Part shown: one piece after another, positions 1-11,703 of the stretch
Layout: each line of letters opens with the position of its first letter
Numbering within the stretch: position 1 is the first letter of the stretch
Assembly: GCF_034702125.1 (NCBI RefSeq)
Contig: NC_085874.1
Span: 92,501-156,500, forward strand
Length of the DNA: 64,000 bases
Source of the DNA: Engraulis encrasicolus
Taxonomy: Eukaryota > Chordata > Actinopteri > Clupeiformes > Engraulidae
Reading direction: 5' to 3'
Notes under the pieces: model-generated
Databases searched by the model: none
Told to the model about the DNA's origin: nothing
Seen by the model: only the letters and a program-made list of their open reading frames with translations
Translations under genes and position numbers: made by a program

Positions 1-25
1 AGATGCTGCCCATAAACAAACTTGG

Positions 26-216
<191 letters not shown>

Positions 217-221
217 CATAC

Positions 222-347
222 CTGCTCCAGTAGGGTGGTTTGTAGGTGTGTGTATTTCAGGTGTGTGTGCAAAGTCTTGATCTGTTTCTTCATTGCCTGG
301 AGATCATCCAGCGATGGGGGACCCTCATTCCATATCACACACTCCTG
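222..347 (-). CDS. Exon H of the coiled-coil gene (most 3' exon in the window)
   Basis: 126 nt, 42 codons, phase 0 to 0, from QECVIWNEGPPSLDDL to LQTTLLEQ. Predicted helical with K/Q/L-rich repeats. The acceptor is a tandem NAGNAG (ttcagcag), so the first Gln may be optional. Donor CAG|gtatgc, followed within a few bases by a (CA)n array of roughly 90 units. No stop codon is seen, so the gene continues beyond the left edge. A decayed copy of its acceptor and first codons lies at about 403-425. Confidence 0.85.
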
Positions 348-402
348 CTGAACCTACACACACATACACACGCACACACATAAGCTTATATCCTTACATC
401 AC

Positions 403-425
403 TACACGCACTCCTGCTGAACCTA
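403..425 (-). pseudogene. Duplicate of the exon H acceptor junction
   Basis: The minus strand repeats the real junction (gtaggttcagcaggagtg) almost exactly, about 65 bp upstream on the transcript and separated by CA/GT-rich sequence. The copy lacks the rest of the exon. It also keeps the NAGNAG, so it is a possible cryptic acceptor. Confidence 0.6.
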
Positions 426-448
426 CGGACACACACACACACGCACAC

Positions 449-727
449 TAGGGCTGTAACAATACACCCAACTCACAGTTCGAATCATGTCGCTATGTTT
501 GACCTACGGTTCGATACACGCCACTTTTTTTAAATAGTATTTTTTTAAATCAATTAATAAAGCTTATTTCACGTTACTAACGTTATAAATAAAATAATTC
601 TAATAGGTTATATGTACAATATGTTAAAACTGAACTGACTACCACCTCATATCATGCAGTAGTTTTGCTGTTTTATGGCGCTGCGCATCACGATTTCTCG
701 GTTCGACACAATATCGTTACAATCCTA
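449..727. mobile_element. Small non-autonomous DNA transposon (MITE)
   Basis: Left end TAGGGCTGTAACAATACA and right end, read inward, TAGGATTGTAACGATATT form an imperfect inverted repeat (14 of 18). It is about 280 bp, AT-rich inside and non-coding. It sits between CA runs, so the target duplication cannot be told. Probably hAT-type from the end sequence; uncertain. Confidence 0.6.
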
Positions 728-879
728 ACACACACACTCACACACTTACAACTTTTCGACCAAAACACACAAACGTGTTGCACCCACAAATACACATCCC
801 ACAACACACACACGCAGCAATGGAGGACCCGAGACACAAACAGACAACAGACAAAACATGCGCACACGCACACGCACAC

Positions 880-987
880 CTCTGTGTAGAAGTTGAGCTT
901 GTCTGAGATCTGTGTGAGCAGGCTGACTTCTGATTGGACGAGCTGCAGGAGACTCTGACGGATACTGGTGAACTCCTCACACTGCTC
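880..987 (-). CDS. Exon G of the coiled-coil gene
   Basis: 108 nt, 36 codons, phase 0 to 0, from EQCEEFTSIRQSLLQLV to ISDKLNFYTE. Clear amphipathic helix with leucines or isoleucines every three to four residues. The acceptor is TAG directly after GT repeats and has no pyrimidine tract; the donor is GAG|gtgtgc. The downstream intron to exon H is about 530 nt and contains a small DNA transposon (449-727). Confidence 0.85.
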
Positions 988-1075
988 CTACACACACACA
1001 CACACACAGGCACACACATGCACACAGGCGCATGTACGCACGCACACACACGCAGACACACACAGGAATCCCACT

Positions 1076-2807
1076 GTAACAATTGGCATTCGCTGGGACG
1101 GTATGTGTGAGTAAAGTGGGTAACACTTTACTTTACGGATCGCTAATAAGGTGTTCATTTCATAGTAATTTCTCAGTAATTTCAGTCTAATTTTATGGTA
1201 ATAACTGCTTGTTATTAGTAATAACAGCAAAATAACCATATGGTTTCCAGTGCAATTACACTATAATTTCTCATTAATAACAGCAAAAAAACCATACAGT
1301 TTCCAGTGCAATTACGCTGTAGTTTCTAGTTAATAGTAGGCTAATGGAAACAGGTACTGTGTCATCATAGTAGTTAAGTGGTAGGTATGCCAGTAACTAA
1401 ACGGTATCAGCCGAAGTAGTTTCATACTAATTAGGCTACATCAGGGCCGTAATGTGCAATATTTCCTCTTCCTATGTTATTGCATAGAAACGACCACCTA
1501 AGCATCCTTGTATTATTTCTGCTTAATTACCTTGGAAACAATTGAGTAGTTATATGGAAATAAGATAGAATCAGGGCCGTAAACTGCATTATAACCTATT
1601 CCAATCAATTTTATGGAAATTACATATTTTCTTGGCCTTAAAATGTCTTATTTCTTATTTCCACTCAATTACTTAGTTATTATCATTTTTAATACAATAT
1701 AGACTAGCCTACTATGAAGTGATTCAAGTACACAGACAAACACATTGTGTGCAAAACTTTATTTATTTTCCAATCAGTTATGAGATTCATGTTCACTGAT
1801 GTGAGGTTGTCAATCTGCCACCATCCGGAGGAAGTTCTGTGATGGTTACATTAGCCATTGGCATTCCTACCTGCACTGTTTTGTAGATTCTGAGCACGAG
1901 ACTTCCCCCGAGTCCCCCCTCCCCCTTGGGCATCTGTGAAGCGCATCTCTCCTAGTCCTATCCCAACCTCTGCTTTGCAATGGATCTCGAATGTAATGGA
2001 ATTGACACGTTCCGTGCGACGCTCTATAGGCTACACGTTTTGGTCGGTGATGAAAACAGTTATAAAGCCCTTCATGCACTTTCACTGGGACTTCTCGTGA
2101 GCACATCATTCTCTGAAATGTTTAACTTGACCCTCTGTAGCCTACTTGGAAATCCACCGCCATTTTTCAGCAGAGGTAAAAGCTAAAGTGATTTGATGCT
2201 ACGATGCTGCGCATGCCATTGAGTCCCAAACAGTTAGGCTTGACTTCGCAACTGGGAATGAAACGGTTTTGCAAATGCAATGCCCTTTGTTGTGTTCACT
2301 GATATATTGGTAAAAATACAAAAAAACACAGAATTGTTCCTCGACAGCAACCAGCGTGAGTCAAGTGATTATTGGGAAGCATAACGTGATTGGGGACAAC
2401 GACGGTGGGGACGAGAGCAAGCATTGTGCTGTTTATAACAAGTTCATTTACATAGGCTCTTCACAAATATTTTCAGCTTTGTTCAGTTTCATATTAGGCC
2501 TACTGGTATTTTGTAACATTAAGTAGGCCTATTTAAAATGAGCTAATATCATTTACTGACTAATTGCAGTAATTTTTTGTCTGACATTTTGTCCAGTCAC
2601 ATTTTATTTTGCCAGTCATTCATGCCAATGTCCGGCCACAGCTGGCTAACGGGAACCTTGCGGTTTACTCTCATGGCCGCAATTTGCACATCTGTGGTGT
2701 TCTTGGTTCGTGGGACTCTCACATTGGGAAACGAGATGACTGGTGAAAATAGGCGATGAAAGATTTTTTTGACCCTGTCCGTCAAACTGGTTTTCTTTTT
2801 TAGGCTA
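1076..2807. other. Intronic AT-rich repeat-derived sequence with a short tandem duplication
   Basis: No gene seen. From about 1110 it resembles a common fish repeat starting gtaacactttactttacgg. Within it a unit of about 67 bp (taataacagca...tttccagtgcaatta) occurs twice near 1218 and 1283, with further weak echoes to about 1680. The remainder to 2807 has only short open frames, none recognised. Confidence 0.5.
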
Positions 2808-2881
2808 TGATACATATCGCTATCGTGATATAAAATAATCCATATCGTGATATGCATTTTTTTCCATATCGCCCAGCCCTA
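2808..2881. mobile_element. Terminal fragment of a DNA transposon
   Basis: Read from the right, the end is TAGGGCTGGGCGATATGG followed by repeated 'tatcacgata' motifs, a terminus widespread in fish genomes. No matching left end was found, so it is probably a truncated copy abutting the Tc1 fossil. Confidence 0.5.
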
Positions 2882-3875
2882 TTCAGAAGGAACCTGTTCA
2901 TGCTCACCTGAGGTTTGCCAATGAACATCAAACTGGATTAGGATAGGATTGAGAGGTGCTGGAATCAGATGACACCAAAATCAAACTGTTTGGCATTAAC
3001 ACAACTCGATGTGTTTTGAGGAACAGAAATGCTGCCTATGATCCATGAAAGTGGTAACATTATGTTTTGAGGCTGTTTGTCTGGCCAAGACACAGGACAA
3101 CTTCACATCGTCAAGAAATGGATGGAGGGAGACATGTAAATGTACAATGCTGCATGCCAACCTCTTTCCCGCCACCACTAGACTGAAGGTGGGTCATGGA
3201 TTGGCCTCCCAATATGATAATAATCCCTAACATACAGCTCAAGCAATGAAGGAGTTGCTCAAGCAGAAGCATATTAAGGTCATGAAGTGGCCTAGAAAGT
3301 TTCCAAACATTAACCCTATAATAATCCCAGTGTTTCCCATACATTGAGGAAACTATGGCGGCTTTAAATTTGGCCGCCATACTTTACGAAAATGTAAAAA
3401 AAAAAAAATAATAACTTTTTGGAGTAAACACATCCTATAGACTCTATATTGGTTAGATAAGTAGTCCCACGGTAACACAGAATGAGGGGAAAGCATTAGG
3501 AAGTGACCATAAGGGTATTACAGTTGATTCATGTGTGCACACGTGTAACATCGGGTGAGTAACAGAACATGTGCGCAACGATGCGTTATGACACGCCGAT
3601 ATGCGAGGATGTTCGTCCAAATCGCTAGTCGCATGCATCATCGCTAACTGCGTTTACATCGCGTGCCGCGTGTAAGGGAAATGTTAGTTGTTGACATGTA
3701 TGGAATTCACTTCAATTTGTGCTGTTTCTTGCTTCAGTTGTGGACAAAACGATTGGCCAAACTCACAATAGAAAGCCTTTGCTGTGCTACTGTTCCAGAG
3801 AGCTGAAAAAAAAACCTTCATAGAAGAAGTCACACTTAACAGGGGTGTTAACCAATCCAATGAGTTCTCTCATTG

Positions 3876-3902
3876 CTCTCTCTCTCTCTCTGTATCTCTC
3901 TG

Positions 3903-3990
<88 letters not shown>
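3876..3990. repeat. (CT)n microsatellite
   Basis: About 50 CT units with two 'tgtat' interruptions near the left end. The Ser-Leu open frames across it are artefacts. Confidence 0.97.
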
Positions 3991-3994
<4 letters not shown>

Positions 3995-4242
3995 TAGCCT
4001 ACTATTTACCCATAACAATACCCATATTATTATACCCATAACAATTACCCATATTCAGTGGCCTATACCACTGAAGGCATGATAATGCTTCATCATATTT
4101 TAGAAATAGGGCCTATGTGCCTTTTATATACCAAATGTTTATCATTTTGAAATTGTTTCAGTTGTTTATGACTTGTGTATGACTGAAATTATCTCTGCAT
4201 ACTATCAGTGCTGCATTGCTTTGTAAAGATAGGCTATTCAAC

Positions 4243-5066
4243 CAGGGCTTTGAACCGGTTCAAGGAACGAAAACGAAAATCGGGAACTTTTTATATTTTA
4301 CAGGGAACAGAAACGAAACCGGAAACGTTATTATTTTTTATGTTCTGGAACGGGAACACTTATTTAAAAATAATGGTAACCGGTTAATACCGGTTAATAC
4401 CGTTCCTCAAACTAAAAAAGAAAGTAATTATTTTCCTGCGCACGTTACCATGACGGCTGAGGTTCACGTCCTGTGTGACATCAGACATTCTCTGACTGAA
4501 TGGAGAGAGAGCTGTAGATTACAAAGTCTTCACTCCACATCTTAATTAAGAGAACCCACTGTCATACAAAAGGACAGAGTTTGCATTGCATTATTGTAAG
4601 ACATTGCAGGGAAGCGCGAGTGAAGCGCACCGACAATGTTTGGCGTTATTGGGCATCCATGGCCGCTTCAAATATGCACAAACTCACAATGTCCGTCATA
4701 GCGCTCCCCGTGACCCAAGTCAGCGTGGAGCGCACATTTTCATCATTGAGGTTTATTCTCTGCTTCTCCGCTTAGGTCGTCCCTGAATGACAAAATTCTG
4801 GAGGATATTCTTTTCATCCGCTTGAATAAACAGTTTTGAATGTAGGCTGTCTCATTTGCACTTCCGTCTTTCTTGGTTAACGTCAGTTAGGCCTATGGGA
4901 AGTAATCAGCTGACAGGAACGAAATTAACCGTTCCGGGAACAATATTTTTTGGTTCTAACCGGTTCGGGAACGTCAATTTATTGGTGGAACTCAGAACCG
5001 GAAACGTTATAATTCTGTTTCTGTTCGGAACGGAACGTTTGGAAAAAATAATGGTTCAAAGCCCTG
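4243..5066 (+). mobile_element. Nested hAT element with transposase C-terminal remnant
   Basis: Ends CAGGGCTTTGAACC and, inverted, the same 14 bases. A direct repeat ATTCAAC flanks it (4236-4242, 5067-5073). Inside, 4700-4839 encodes a broken hAT dimerisation domain: VSVERTFSSLRF, then after a frameshift SSLNDKILEDILFIRLNKQF and a stop. Same family as 45895-47740. Confidence 0.8.
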
Positions 5067-6663
5067 ATTCAACACACTTTAAAAACACACTGAAAAGATA
5101 CGGCCATAGTAGCCTACTGAAAACATTTTGTTCATAATAATGGTGATTAATAAATGGTGGTCTTGAATTTTCATACTGACATCCTTGAATTTGACTTGGT
5201 AGATCACGGCAGACCATCAACTTCAAAAGTAGATCTTGGTTAAAAAAAGGTTGGGCACCCCTGCTATAGAGAGAACCACAAGTGCTTGAAAGACAGGGAT
5301 CAAAAGCCTAGTCAAGTTGTTGTAGTTTACTTGGGTTTGGGAGCAATATAAAAAAAACCTTCAGAGAAGGGACAGTTGGGATGAGTTTACTAACACTCCC
5401 TAGGCTTTGTTTTACAGTTGTAATGAGTTTGGTGACAGACCTTCATTGACACAGCAGATGAGACATCGGGCTGCATATAGAAATTAATGTGTAATGAATG
5501 TGAATATAGACATAAATGTGTAATATGTTGTTCAGCCCTTTTAATGGGAGGAATTTGGAAAAAAAACTGGCCCTGTGACCAGCACCCCTCATGTAGAATG
5601 TGTACGCCTACAGATATGTGTGGGGAAAAGGCATAGCCTACCCTCTAAGACCCTTTTTGTCTATGCGTTAACAATTTCACAGTGCTCTTAAATTCTTATC
5701 TCTGCTCCTATTTTGTTTTATTATTGTTTCCCAGACCCCTGCATGAGGGACGAATGAAACTGTGTTGTAAACAGAAATTATTCACTGTACCTGCATTTTT
5801 TTTTGACAATGACAATGTACTACTATTATACAAGTCATGGGTAAAATCTTATGTAGCCTTATTTCTCAAAATAAATGGCTGAAATATAGGCCCAGGCCTA
5901 CAGTTTCTCCATGCGCCAATGTCATACTGTAGTCATTGTTTTGCCGTTTTGCATTTACGCTGCAAGAAAACACCCCGCCCCCCCCCCCCAAAAAAAAAGG
6001 CCCGTGTGAGAAGACCCCCCCCCCCCCGCCCCCGCCCCCCGGACAAAATAAACCTCGGCTGCCCCCATAGTTTCCAAAATTTCTGTGGGAAACACTGAAT
6101 CCTGTGGAGGGAACAGAAGCTCCCATTTGCCAAGCTAGAGTCTTACAACTTAAATGATTTAGAGAAGATCAACAAAGAAAAGTGGACAAAAATCCCTTCC
6201 CTTCCCCACAAACATTGTCATTAACTGAAAGAAACATCCGAACTCTGTACAAGAAAACAAGGGCTTTGCCACCAAGTATTTTGTCTTCTTTGACTAGAGG
6301 GGCCAAATACTTATTTTCCTCAATGGAATAAAAAACAATTAAAATATATTCTTGAAAGTTATTTTCTGGATTTTCTTTTTGATATTCTGTCTCTCCATAT
6401 TAGAACACATTTTATCATTAATATTATAGACTGACCATGTCTTTATTAGTGGGCAAACCAACAAAATCAGCAAGGGATCAAATACTTACTTCTCACTGTA
6501 TGTGTTTATGGGAAATGTGTTTATGGGATTTTTCCATAAAGAGGAAGTTAAATGGTTTCCTTTGAGTCAGTGTCTTGCTTGTGGATTGTCAGGTAAGCAC
6601 TTTGTCGTCAGCGATAGCAAGACTCTGAGTATGCTACTATGAGACTCTATGAGACCACTTTTG

Positions 6664-6855
6664 GGTTGGGCAGAGTAGCCTAATGGTTAGGGAGGTGGTC
6701 TTAAGATCAGAGGGTTGCAAGTTTGAATCCCCACCTTACTATCCCTGTAATTCCATCCATGGTTCAAAGTCCCTTGAGCAAGGGAAGGGACTGCAACCAA
6801 TATCCTGTAAATAACTAAGCCACTGGATAAAAGTGCCATGTAAAGTATAAAGTAT
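6664..6855 (+). mobile_element. tRNA-derived SINE
   Basis: Has an A-box-like TAGCCTAATGGTTAG at 6676 and a B-box-like region (ggttgcaagtttgaatccc) about 36 bp later, with spacing typical of a tRNA-derived promoter. The 3' part ends gataaaagtgccatgtaaag. It is not a functional tRNA gene: the cloverleaf downstream is not conserved. Confidence 0.7.
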
Positions 6856-7008
6856 CTCTAATCTCACATCTACTCAACTCTACTTGATTTATGATGTCAC
6901 ATGTGGTGTTTGTTTTTCAGGGTCGACACTTATTGTGGAATTGAGAAGTTGATAAGTGTGTGTGTGCGGGGCACGCACATGTGTGTTCTCATGTGGGTGT
7001 ACTCTCAC

Positions 7009-7091
7009 CTGCTGTGTGTGTGAGGTCTTCACTTCTTGGTCCACAGCTCCTTCCGCCTGCAGTAGCAGAGTATCCAGGCGGCCACACACAC
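7009..7091 (-). CDS. Exon F of the coiled-coil gene
   Basis: 83 nt: two bases, then 27 codons VCGRLDTLLLQAEG to KTSHTQQ, leaving in phase 0. Acceptor tgcgtgtcag in a GT-rich context, donor CAG|gtgaga followed by AC-rich intron. It needs one overhanging base from the preceding exon, but exon E leaves none, so another exon (length 1 modulo 3) must lie between 12192 and 7091 or have been missed. Fits exon G in phase across about 6 kb. Confidence 0.72.
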
Positions 7092-7198
7092 CTGACACGC
7101 ACATACACCCCTCCACACACATCTCCCCCTCCACACACAGCAGCTGCCACACACGCACGCGCAGGCAAACACACACACACACACACACATATTTTACT

Positions 7199-7595
7199 TC
7201 TTTATTTGGATTGACCGATATACATTCATCATGGCACAATCCAAATTTTGTCCTATACAGCACTAGAATCTTCTTTTCATAATGTCCTAAGGATAAAGGT
7301 GGCACCTGCGTTTCCATATGGAGACTCCCAATGATGCAAGATATTGAGCAAAATTTTGTGAATTGCTTTGCCCTTCTTTCTTCTTTTAGACCACACAAAC
7401 ATAGTTTATGTACATGGCCCAGACTACCAAAAATGACCACAATTACTTTACATGAGTAATTGCAGCTGTTTAAAGCAGTACACAGTGGTAGGTATTTCAG
7501 AAGCTTCGTTGAGTAGCATATATCCATATGTGAACCAAATGAACATCCACTTTCTATAATTATAACTTCTCTATTATTCTCATCAATCAATGTAA

Positions 7596-7597
<2 letters not shown>
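7199..7597 (-). pseudogene. Retroelement C-terminal domain fragment
   Basis: An uninterrupted minus-strand frame of about 130 codons includes ESGCSFGSHMD, CKVIVVIFGSLGHVHKL and AKQFTKFCSISCIIGS. This resembles the conserved region downstream of the reverse transcriptase in some fish non-LTR elements. It is a fragment: no reverse-transcriptase motifs adjoin it, and CA/TG arrays bound it on both sides. Family assignment is from memory of the motif and uncertain. Confidence 0.45.
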
Positions 7598-7628
<31 letters not shown>

Positions 7629-7690
7629 CGCACACGCACACACACACACACCCACGCACACACACACACACACACCCACGCACACACACT
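7597..7690. repeat. (CA)n/(CACG) microsatellite
   Basis: CA repeats interrupted by CGCA and CCCACG steps. Confidence 0.95.
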
Positions 7691-8233
7691 TCAATATTCA
7701 GCATTCTTGTTTGTAAATGTATTACTGGTTAACACATTGAATCCCAGGCGTTGTTTGGAATTTTAGCTCTAGACTCCCAGCCAGTTTCATCATTTTTTGA
7801 CATTCTTTGAACAGCCACTGAATATTTTGTCTTAGACCTACAGACACATGACAGAATCGAAAGCTCAGAATCTCAGCTTTCTACATGTGAAAACGGTATA
7901 CTCCTACCTTTCTCCATTCCGAAGTTATACAACTTTAAGCGGTTACATTAGCTAAAAATAGTGTTCCCCCATTCAAACGGAGAAAAAGCCTTTTAGTCAC
8001 GGGTGCGCTCTTCGACTCTCCAAGGTTAAATTGAGGACCTAAATGTATTTTCACGCCGGAAGAACAAGTCCAGTAACTTCTAAGTTAACTATTTCGATGA
8101 AAAAAAAACACCTGGACCTGCTAAAGTTCAGAGCCACATCATCTGAAGTGCTAGCTAATGTCACTTGATGGCAGTTTTCGTTCTGTGTGTAGAAAAAAAG
8201 CAGACGCGGCAAAGTAGTACTCACCCAAAATTA

Positions 8234-11045
8234 CACTGTGTGCAGAATTACAAGCGGATTCCAAAAAAGTTGGGACACTTTGTATTTTGTGAATAAAATC
8301 CAAATGCTGGCAATTTCAAAACATTCAATATGTTAATAAGGTCGAGCATTATGTGCAGACAACATATCAATTGTTAAAGTCAAGCAGAAATATTGTTTTG
8401 AGGTAATTATGTCATCATTTAAAATTTGACCCATGCAACAAATCCCAAAAAAGTTGGGACAGGGCCAAAACATGTTGTAATAGTGGGATAATTCTAAAAA
8501 TAACACTGGGAAGAATATTTTAAAAGGAACTATATTGACTGCCAGCATGAATGCACAAATAAAATACCATCACAGAGAGGCTGTGGCACTCAGTAGTGAA
8601 GATTTTGAGGGACTAATTACTTATCTATTACACAAAAAGATTTAGTTATCAAAATTGCAGGCATATAAGGCCAATTTCTGTAATATAGAGCTCTGTGTAA
8701 TCATTGCATGAGTTATGAGATCATGACATATTCGTCGACAACAAACAAACTATGACACTTCAACAATGACAGCTCTCTAAAAAATGACCATAAACACAAC
8801 ACTTGATAAATGCACATGATGCAGACATTAAACTGTGTTGCAAGCGACAAAGCTCATTCTAGATGGACCTAAGAGACATGTGAAACTGTCCTCTGATTAC
8901 AGAATGGAAAATATTGCATCCTTTTTTAAAATCATGGAGTCATGTACCCTCCAGGTTATATAGAAAATGAATACTTCAGCTTGATTTAGTGGTCAGTCTG
9001 AAATACAGCTTAATGATGGTAAGAGGGTGCAGAGGTGCCTTGGTTATGGTCTTCTTACTCATGTAGTGCATTAAAATAAATGATGAATAATATATACAGA
9101 CTTTAAACAGCATATATAGCTACCAATGCATTATGTTTTGGAGCACCTCCTTTAGATATTGCCCCATAATGGTGGCAAATTTCAATCTCTACTATGTTCC
9201 AACAGTGTGGTTCCATCATATGAGTAAACAGGTCACAAAATAGTTTTCTTGCAGACAGGATATGCCACATATTAAGCATAACAAGAATGTAAACAAGTTG
9301 AAGAACACACCTATCAGTTGAGCTGCTGAAATCATGTCTCACACATCAAAATTCCTAATTTTTTAATAAAATGATGCTATCAGTCAAAGTATTTAACTGT
9401 TCAGTGTCATCCCTTGTGTTGTGTTTAGTCTTATCCAATATAAAAAGCATTTTATTGGCCCCGTCCCAGCTTTTTTGGGATTTGTTGCTAGGGTGAAATT
9501 TTAAATGATGACATAATTACCTCAAAACAATATGTCTGCTTGACTTGAACAAATGATATGTTATCTGTACATAATGCTCTCCCTTATTAACATATTGAAT
9601 GTTTTGAAAATGCCAGAATTTTGATTTTATTCACAAAATACAAAGTGTCCCAACTTTTTTGGAATCCGCTTTGTATTAGGCAAACATGTTTTTTGACCAT
9701 TTTGTCTTTTTATGCATATTTTCCAACAGCAATCTATATGAACATGAAAACCTATTTGATTTAAGCATTCCAGGTCATGTATATTTGTAAAATAGATGTG
9801 AGGGGTGTGGTCGAAGGTGCCCAACACCTTATATCAGGTGTGCATAATTATTAGGCAACTTTGTTTTCTTCTGGGAAAATGGGCCACAAAATAGATCTAA
9901 CAAACTCTGAAATGTCTATAAACAATTTTGAAGTGTTCTAGAGGGATGTGGCTGTCTTCAAATTTGCAAGATGTTGGTCACGTTCGCACAGAACTATCAG
10001 ATGCACCGTTACAAAGTCATCAGCCTCTTAAGAAATGTCACTGCCAAACATTGAGAAGAATTTAATGTGAAACTACAAAAAAAATATTACCATGCAGTGC
10101 TATCATATTCCAGAGCAGAAACCAACACAGAGTGTCCAGAAAAACAGGGTATTGAGCGCTCAGAGACATGGCCAAGGTAAGAAGGGATGACACCAGACAA
10201 CCATTCAACAAGTTAATTAAGTCAAAATGGGGGCAAAAATACCTGGGGACAAAATTTTCAAAGGTTTTATGGACTTGGGAAAGTGACCCTTGACAGACAG
10301 GGTGGATGAACCCATGGCTGGATCTTTTAGAGGGAGAAAATTGCATCAATGGTATTTATGCAGTAATCAGGAGTGTGCACATTACTGATCTAGCCATAGG
10401 CTCATCAACCTGGTCCATTAACAGTCACTTTCACTAGTTCATAAAACCATTGAAAAAACTGTCTAAAGACATTTCTTGACCCAGTCTTGACTTAAGTTAC
10501 TTGTTGAGTGGTCTTCAGGTTTCAGCCTGTTTTACCTTGGCCTACCTTGAGTGCTGAATACAATGTTCTTGTGGACAGTCGATGTAGGTTTCAGTTCTGG
10601 AATACACCAGCACTGCATGGTAATAGTTTTGTGGTAGTTTCATCTTCAATTCTTCTCAATCTGGCAGTTACTTTGTGAGCACATGTCATGTGACACTGAT
10701 GGCTTGTAATGGTGCATTAGATTGATTTGACCAATATTTCAAGACAGCCACACCCCTCTAGAAGACTTCAAAATTGTTTATAGTCTTTACAGAGTTTGTT
10801 AGATCCCCTTTGTGGCTCATTTTCCCAGAGTAAAACAAAGTTGTCTAATAATTATGCACACTGATTTTGCCCTGATATAGGGTATTGAGCTCCTTCGATC
10901 ACGCTGTCTCTTATTATACCAATATGCATGACCTGGAATGCTTAAATCCAATAGGTGTTCATGTCCATAAAGGGTGGTGGCGGACAATATGCATAAAATG
11001 GATATTGTCAAAAAACGTATTTGCCTAATAATTCTGCACACAGTG
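8234..11045. mobile_element. Palindromic (inverted-dimer) mariner-like element
   Basis: Ends CACTGTGTGCAGAATTATTA and its inverse, flanked by TA (8232-8233 and 11046-11047). Terminal repeats extend about 310 bp (9674-9960 against 10745-11045), with an internal repeat of the tip motif. Beyond that, the transposase-like segment also occurs twice in opposite orientation (about 10000-10370 plus strand, 10385-10745 minus strand), so the dyad reaches almost to a centre near 10375. Decayed, non-coding. Split at 8250 by another mariner. Confidence 0.72.
8251..9673 (+). mobile_element. Nested mariner-like element with about 210-bp terminal repeats
   Basis: Ends CAAGCGGATTCCAAAAAAG and, inverted, CAAAGCGGATTCCAAAAAAG, flanked by TA (8249-8250, 9674-9675). 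Removing it restores the host terminal repeat exactly (gcagaat-TA-ttaggcaaa). The interior has weak remains of a plus-strand transposase between 8800 and 9160, with stops throughout. Confidence 0.8.
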
Positions 11046-11521
11046 TACTTCCTTCTGCTGTATTACATCCTGTTTTTCATTACAACCTTCCATTTTACAC
11101 CCATGGGAAAACTACTTGTCTTTCCATAGGCATATATTCAGGTTATGCACTGAGAGGACATGTTTTGATTGTCTAGGAAGTAACTTTGGCACAGGTGACG
11201 TGACGTGACGTGCTGTGCTGTAATAAGCTCATACGGTGTGTGAGAAAATGCACAGTATCCAATTCCAAATCTTTGTAGAACTTTTGACTTTGTAGGTGTT
11301 TTCGTGATCTATGTTAGTTCTGACAGTTCTGCTCATCACATAATTACAAAAATCACAGAGAATGTGCATTAAAATGTGTAGATTGAGAATCCATTAAAAA
11401 AACTGAAAAACGTATTTTTTATATATTGGGAGCCAAAGCATGGGAGGCAAAAACGTATTTTTATGTGACTTGCTTGTCAATGTGTTAAAAACAAAAGATA
11501 CCAGATACTAGATATCAGTAA

Positions 11522-11658
11522 GGTTGCCACCTGTCTGACCAACTCAATCAACCTTTTTCTTAACAATGGCATCCTTCATTCAGTGACCAGGGGAAAAAAA
11601 ATCCAGGACAGACCATTAAAATCCAGGACAATCAAGGACAACTGGGACAGATGGCAAC
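11522..11658. mobile_element. Short inverted-repeat element
   Basis: GGTTGCCACCTGTC at the left and GACAGATGGCAAC at the right are inverted copies about 135 bp apart. Possibly a small MITE; target duplication not clear. Confidence 0.35.
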
Positions 11659-11671
11659 ACTAGATACTTAC

Positions 11672-11703
11672 CTGTTGTTGTTGTCCGTATAGATGTGTGA
11701 GAG

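Larger units (their letters stand above)
3328..6097. mobile_element. hAT-like transposon inserted in the Tc1 fossil
   Basis: Ends CAGTGTTTCCCATACA and, inverted, CAGTGTTTCCCACAGA; both continue with a shared 'ggaaactatgg' about 20 bp inside. The flanks share a 5-bp direct repeat AATCC (3323-3327 and 6098-6102) inside the Tc1 coding sequence, fitting target duplication of the hAT5 type. Contents: a long (CT)n tract (3876-3990), a second hAT (4243-5066), and C-rich runs near 5980-6040. No intact transposase remains. Confidence 0.7.
2882..6500 (+). pseudogene. Tc1-like transposase fossil, split by a hAT insertion
   Basis: 2889-3327 reads as decayed Tc1 transposase (CTD region: HAHLRFANEH, then the DDTKIKLFGIN-like block) with many stops. 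The coding match resumes at 6098 after the inserted element with the conserved Trp-Arg block (cctgtggagggaac...), then a non-coding tail ending in aaatacttacttctcactgta near 6500, which matches a Tc1 terminal repeat. The left terminal repeat is missing. Clearly inactive. Confidence 0.7.
7729..11488. mobile_element. piggyBac-like element (TTAA-flanked) holding nested mariners
   Basis: TTAA at 7729 and 11485; ends TTAACACATTGAATCCC and, inverted, TTAACACATTGACAAG. The same terminal motif bounds 16774-18457. Unique interior is 7733-8233 and 11048-11484; the rest is the inserted palindromic mariner. No transposase seen. The piggyBac label rests on TTAA and the end motif only. Confidence 0.6.

Noticed and set aside
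3784..4082. Ser-Leu open frames
   Set aside because: They are translations of the (CT)n tract; likewise at 62984-63299.
6664..6760. A functional tRNA gene
   Set aside because: The A and B boxes are present, but the cloverleaf is not conserved and a SINE tail follows.
6889..7704. A 271-codon minus-strand frame as a single gene
   Set aside because: It fuses CA repeat, a retroelement fragment, exon F and intron; exon F has clear splice borders.
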